The notes beneath the pieces were generated by a model that was given only the letters and a program-made list of their open reading frames with translations, did not search any database and was not told the origin of the DNA. A stretch of DNA of 7,319 nucleotides, taken from positions 1 through 7,319 of the forward strand of contig CALYTA010000041.1 in assembly GCA_945486175.1 (NCBI GenBank). The letters run 5' to 3'. Position numbers and translations under genes: made by a program. Within the stretch, counting starts at the first letter, position 1, and each line of letters begins with the position of its first letter. This document shows, piece by piece, positions 4,819 through 7,319 of this stretch. Source of the stretch: an uncultured Clostridia bacterium. Lineage in GTDB: Bacteria; Bacillota; Clostridia; Oscillospirales; Butyricicoccaceae.

Positions 4819-6123
4819 TTAACGATCGAGATATCTGCCGTCGTACCGCGTTGTGTGGAACGGATACGAATAGGTGGAGGCGCGAACGCCTGTGCCTGCC
4901 AGCGTGTCAAGCAGATTGCGCACCAGATTCATATTGTGGTCGCGCTGGGCAAGGCTGATCTTCAGATACCCGCGGTACGAGCTGATCAGCACGCCCCACG
5001 GCTGGTAGGCGCACGGCAGGATCGCACTGTAATCAAGGATATACGGCTTCATGCTCTCCGGCACATTGAATGCGCCGATGTTGGTCAGAATGAAGCTGTC
5101 GCGGCGGATATAGTTGCGCGCACGTGTGCGCATGGCCTGTTCCTTCTCCGCAATCGGCATATCCGAGTTGTGGATAGCAAAGACATTGTCGCCGTTCTGC
5201 TTTGCCCACCATGCGCTGTGCTCCAGCGTGCGCTGGGTGTTGAAGTAATCACTGCAGCGGCGGCATGCTTCACCGAACGACAGGCTGTAATATTCCGGCA
5301 GGAACGGCAGATCGAGCAGAGAGACAAAGAAGTGTGTCGTCGGGCTGGGCACGAGCGGGCGCAGGTCCATCGGGATTTCCGCAACAATGGCTTCATCGGT
5401 GTTGTAGGTCAGATGCATTGCGCGGGAGAGCGCCGTCATGACGAATGTCATCGGGGTGCCGCCGTTTTTCCTGGTGAATGCCTTGAGCTGGGAGAACGGG
5501 AATGCGATTTCCGTCACCAGTTCATTCGCATCGGTGGTGCTGTCATATTCCGGCATATGGAACGAGGGAATGTCCGGATGATGGTTTGCGCCGGAGCGCG
5601 GCACATCATTCAGCAGCTGGAAGCCGTCTTCACATTCCTTCGGATCAAATTCTGTCTCACGTGTGCGGATTGAGCCGTCATTTTCGACCGGATGGCCGCA
5701 CAGCGTGAGGTATTCAAACAGCACACTGCGGATGAACTCATCAAAGCCATGTCCGTCGCAGGTACAGTGCTGATACTCCATGATAATGGTATTGCGCCAA
5801 TAACCACACAGGAACAGATAACCATTGGTATCCGCCGAGCCCATCCAGTACGGAGAGACATGGTTCTGGAACGGAAGGACAACCGGGGGTTTGTCAATGT
5901 AACGATAAGAATATGCAGTTTCACCGCGCGTCAGGCCAACTGCCATCTGCGGGAAACGGATGAGCGCCAGTTCAAGCGCCTTCTGAAGAAGCTCCGGACG
6001 GACCGGCTCGCTCATGCGGATAATATGACGCGGCGAGGTGGTCAGGTCACGGTGTGTTGCATACATAAAAATATTGCCATAGGTATCCACGTTGAGTACG
6101 GGATCTTTGCAAATGGTCTTCAT
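4819..6123 (-). CDS. Stand-alone condensation-fold (HxxxDG) acyltransferase
   Basis: This encodes 434 residues, the size of one chloramphenicol-acetyltransferase/NRPS condensation fold. The catalytic motif HCTCDG (H119, D123, G124) matches HxxxDG, in which the histidine activates the acceptor nucleophile. YQPWGVLISSYRGYLKISL near the C-terminus corresponds to the second structural motif (DFGWG-like) of these enzymes. AEIPMDLRPLVPSPTTHFF also fits, being the stretch before the floor loop. Related stand-alone proteins include alcohol acyltransferases, PapA5-type and WS/DGAT-like acyltransferases; the acyl donor and acceptor here are unknown. No adenylation or carrier protein lies nearby. The minus-strand start was set at 6123 because GGAGGA lies about 10 bases upstream. 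The other in-frame ATG, at 6141, overlaps this site, and its extra residues are simply the translated ribosome-binding region. A -10-like TATAAT lies at 6226-6221 without a clear -35 box. Confidence 0.82.
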   Translation of the reverse strand: MKTICKDPVLNVDTYGNIFMYATHRDLTTSPRHIIRMSEPVRPELLQKALELALIRFPQMAVGLTRGETAYSYRYIDKPPVVLPFQNHVSPYWMGSADTNGYLFLCGYWRNTIIMEYQHCTCDGHGFDEFIRSVLFEYLTLCGHPVENDGSIRTRETEFDPKECEDGFQLLNDVPRSGANHHPDIPSFHMPEYDSTTDANELVTEIAFPFSQLKAFTRKNGGTPMTFVMTALSRAMHLTYNTDEAIVAEIPMDLRPLVPSPTTHFFVSLLDLPFLPEYYSLSFGEACRRCSDYFNTQRTLEHSAWWAKQNGDNVFAIHNSDMPIAEKEQAMRTRARNYIRRDSFILTNIGAFNVPESMKPYILDYSAILPCAYQPWGVLISSYRGYLKISLAQRDHNMNLVRNLLDTLAGTGVRASTYSYPFHTTRYDGRYLDR

Positions 6124-6427
6124 AACTAGAAATTCCTCCATACGGCGCGGGCATGAAGCTCCGCCGCTTTGTCGGTGTGTTTTCTGCTTTGACTGTTATT
6201 GTAAACGAACAAACGCGGAAATTATAGAGCATTATTCAACATAAATTTGTATAATGTTTGAAAGCAAAATGGAAAGGTGCACAAAGTTAATGGTCAAAAT
6301 TTGGGAAAGTGTACAAAAACGATCAGGATAGCACCAGAAATTCCTACATTGGGGGACAGATGGGTAAATATACCATCAACGCGCAAAAGAAGGGATTTGG
6401 TGTCGACAGGTTGCAGGTGGGAATGTC
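6124..6427. other. Gene-poor intergenic stretch between divergent genes
   Basis: No convincing gene is present. The part nearest the acyltransferase holds its ribosome-binding site and a minus-strand TATAAT (6226-6221). A plus-strand TATAAT (6250-6255) has no -35 partner. A frame open from 6291 to 6431 includes an ATG at 6360 preceded by GGGGGA, giving a 23-residue peptide that was not recognised; its stop overlaps the next promoter. The stretch is more A/T-rich than the surrounding genes and contains the repeat pair described separately, so it may be the scar of a lost element. Confidence 0.5.
6271..6319. repeat. Pair of direct repeats, possible insertion-sequence end remnant
   Basis: GGAAAGGTGCACAAAG (6271-6286) and GGGAAAGTGTACAAAAA (6303-6319) are variants of one motif, with the GTGyAC cores exactly 32 bases apart, about three helical turns. 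Repeats of this type near an end are characteristic of the IS21 family, where the transposase binds several copies. No transposase or IstB reading frame is present. They could instead be operator half-sites. Confidence 0.35.
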
Positions 6428-6456
6428 TTGACTTTTTTGGGTGCGGATGATATACT
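6428..6456 (+). promoter_or_regulatory. Sigma-A promoter of the csp leader
   Basis: TTGACT (6428-6433) and TATACT (6451-6456) are separated by 17 bases, five of six matches in each box. The predicted start near 6463 gives a leader of about 134 bases before the csp start codon. TGAAC (6456-6460) and GTTCA (6476-6480) form an inverted repeat around the start site. Confidence 0.85.
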
Positions 6457-6486
6457 GAACAGGCTTCCAAGGGCGGTTCAAGGATC

Positions 6487-6550
6487 TCACATATTTTTGT
6501 AAGTCATTGCATGTTCGAGCGGATGGCCTACAAAAATATGTGATTTTTTT
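6487..6550 (+). terminator. Perfect 15-bp hairpin with T7 tail in the csp leader (attenuator or sRNA terminator)
   Basis: TCACATATTTTTGTA (6487-6501) pairs perfectly with TACAAAAATATGTGA (6529-6543) around a 27-base loop, and seven T follow (6544-6550). Only three of the fifteen pairs are G-C. It lies 30 bases after the end of the strong promoter and 46 bases before the csp start codon, with no second promoter seen in between. It could attenuate csp or end a separate small RNA of about 88 bases. Confidence 0.7.
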
Positions 6551-6596
6551 GTGCCGAAAACGAGGAAGCAGACTTTTTGAATTGGAGGTACCTGGA

Positions 6597-6809
6597 ATGA
6601 ATCAGGGTACGGTAAAATGGTTTAACGCAGAAAAGGGCTACGGCTTTCTTTCCAACGATGAGGGCGGCGATGATGTCTTTGTACATTTTTCCGCGATTCA
6701 GGTCGACGGCTACAAGACGCTGAACGAGGGCCAGAAGGTTACGTTTGATGTCGAGCCGGATCCGAAGAACAGCAGCAAGATGCGCGCTGTCAATGTAAAG
6801 CCGCTGTAA
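6597..6809 (+). CDS. Cold-shock protein, CspA family
   Basis: This encodes 70 residues, the normal length of a single cold-shock domain. It begins [18 protein letters not shown], with the RNP1 motif KGYGFL (13-18) and the RNP2 motif VFVHF (27-31); W8, F9, Y15, F17, F28, H30 and F31 supply the aromatic surface that binds single-stranded RNA and DNA. The C-terminal part ([24 protein letters not shown]) completes the five-stranded barrel. Such proteins act in the cytoplasm as RNA chaperones, melting secondary structure and in some cases preventing transcription termination. GGAGGT (6584-6589) lies 7 bases before the ATG. An in-frame ATG at 6507 lies inside the leader hairpin loop and would add 30 residues unlike the family, so it is rejected. 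The gene is monocistronic. Confidence 0.96.
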   Translation: MNQGTVKWFNAEKGYGFLSNDEGGDDVFVHFSAIQVDGYKTLNEGQKVTFDVEPDPKNSSKMRAVNVKPL

Positions 6810-6829
6810 TAAATCAGGCAAAAAGAAGA

Positions 6830-6861
6830 GGGACAGTCCCGGTTGGGACTGTCCCTTTTTT
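6830..6861. terminator. Strong intrinsic terminator after csp, probably bidirectional
   Basis: GGGACAGTCCC (6830-6840) pairs perfectly with GGGACTGTCCC (6845-6855) around GGTT, followed by six T (6856-6861). On the minus strand the same hairpin is followed by a T-rich TCTTCTTTTT, so it can also end the convergent permease gene. Each arm is itself an odd-length palindrome (GGGAC/GTCCC), so the arms could also fold singly. Confidence 0.92.
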
Positions 6862-6878
6862 GCGTTGGGGATAGGAAC

Positions 6879-7319
6879 TCAGAACGGCATCGTCCGTTTG
6901 CGGAATGTGCGGTTTGCCAGCGCAAACAGCACAATGGCGATTGCCAGCAGAACCAGCGGCAGCAGACAGGACTGCAGGTCACTCTTCAAAATGCCGGCGG
7001 GATTGATGAGCGTATACGGTGTGATGTACTTTAAATAGCCCAGCGAGCCGCCGAGGTTGGCAAGCAGGCGGATGGTGTAAAACAGCAGGCAGGCCGCCGC
7101 ACTGAGTGTCAGCGCGCGTCCCGTGCCGCTGCATTTGCACGAGAAGAAGAGGCACATGCCTGCAATGGCAAGCTGGAGTGCAAACACGCAGGCGGTGAGC
7201 AGCAGGAAGTGCAGCACCGCGAGCTGTCCGGGATAGAAGTATTCACACAGGACAATGGTCACGCCGCAGCAGATTGCCAGCATGAAGAACAGGGCGATGA
7301 CGAGCAGGACGCCAAGGTA
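6879..7319 (-). CDS. ABC-2-type transporter permease, C-terminal part (5' end outside window)
   Basis: A minus-strand frame is open from the window edge to TGA at 6881-6879, giving 146 visible residues. It has about four hydrophobic segments: the edge to near residue 20, one at about 33-60, one at about 70-85, and a last one (LLPLVLLAIAIVLFALANRTF) before a short basic tail. The LGYLKYITPYTLINPAGIL segment between the last two resembles the extracellular loop of ABC-2-type exporter permeases (the KYL.P...F/N..DI style), and the final RTFRKR tail fits too. Such proteins form the membrane pore with an ATP-binding partner that would be encoded upstream, outside the window. The substrate is unknown. 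The in-frame ATG at 7283 lies within a helix and is not the true start, since the frame stays open and hydrophobic beyond it. Confidence 0.7.
   Translation of the reverse strand, partial: YLGVLLVIALFFMLAICCGVTIVLCEYFYPGQLAVLHFLLLTACVFALQLAIAGMCLFFSCKCSGTGRALTLSAAACLLFYTIRLLANLGGSLGYLKYITPYTLINPAGILKSDLQSCLLPLVLLAIAIVLFALANRTFRKRTMPF

Noticed and set aside
4095..4910. 271-codon minus-strand frame opposite the anti-sigma gene
   Set aside because: It crosses the bidirectional terminator and shows no family features; it is a shadow of the real gene.
4855..5673. 272-codon plus-strand frame opposite the acyltransferase gene
   Set aside because: It has no recognisable domain and an antisense-type composition. 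The minus-strand frame carries a catalytic motif and covers the full length of a known fold.
6269..6331. 20-codon plus-strand frame across the repeat pair
   Set aside because: It has no ribosome-binding site and is too short to judge; it is explained by the repeats.
6360..6431. 23-codon frame with GGGGGA three bases before its ATG
   Set aside because: The Shine-Dalgarno spacing is too short, no promoter lies upstream, and the stop overlaps the -35 box of the csp promoter. It is not recognised as any peptide family.
6487..6543. Long inverted repeat considered as a MITE or transposon terminal repeat pair
   Set aside because: The T7 run, the position between a strong promoter and csp, and the 27-base loop fit a terminator better. 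No target-site duplication is visible around it.
1..7319. CRISPR array or anti-repeat near the cas9 fragment
   Set aside because: No regularly spaced repeats of 24-40 bases were seen anywhere in the window on either strand; only the possible tracrRNA tail remains as a weak hint.

Overview
The window reads as chromosomal DNA of a GC-rich Clostridia member (Bacillota), plausibly an Oscillospiraceae/Ruminococcaceae-type gut bacterium. The reasons are: strong GGAGG ribosome-binding sites; consensus sigma-A promoters; many intrinsic terminators; a tRNA gene with encoded CCA; an lrgAB pair; and an ECF sigma/anti-sigma pair whose anti-sigma factor begins in the style common in clostridia. The taxon is an inference from style only.

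Layout. Bases 1-540 hold an N-terminal piece of a type II-C-like Cas9. It enters from outside the window and stops in the REC region, directly before a strong hairpin terminator (559-597). A textbook promoter then drives tRNA-Leu(UAA) (678-764) with its own terminator (771-812). A YitT/DUF161 membrane protein gene (841-1482) sits directly behind that terminator. A promoter with an 18-bp inverted repeat just upstream of it leads into overlapping lrgA-lrgB genes (1590-2685). A new promoter, a short leader and an intrinsic terminator come next, immediately before a single-EamA-domain transporter gene (2811-3239). After another terminator come an ECF sigma factor and its zinc-finger, multi-pass membrane anti-sigma factor (3343-4763), overlapping by ATGA. 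A bidirectional terminator (4762-4795) separates them from a convergent minus-strand gene for a stand-alone condensation-fold (HxxxDG) acyltransferase (4819-6123). A 473-bp intergenic region holds a pair of repeats resembling an insertion-sequence end, then a strong plus-strand promoter and a perfect 15-bp A/T-rich hairpin with a T7 tail. These precede a cold-shock protein gene (6597-6809). The right edge carries the C-terminal part of a minus-strand ABC-2-type permease.

How the genes fit together. Most are independent short transcription units. The clear operons are lrgA-lrgB and sigma/anti-sigma. Three genes (YitT-like, EamA-like, csp) start only 17-46 bases after an intrinsic terminator, with no convincing promoter in between, so they may be controlled by read-through or attenuation. 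The csp case is the most attractive, because CspA-family proteins are known transcription antiterminators. The cas9 stub is the clearest sign of a lost system: no cas1, cas2 or repeat array is seen here, and the hairpin at its breakpoint might be the tail of the former tracrRNA.
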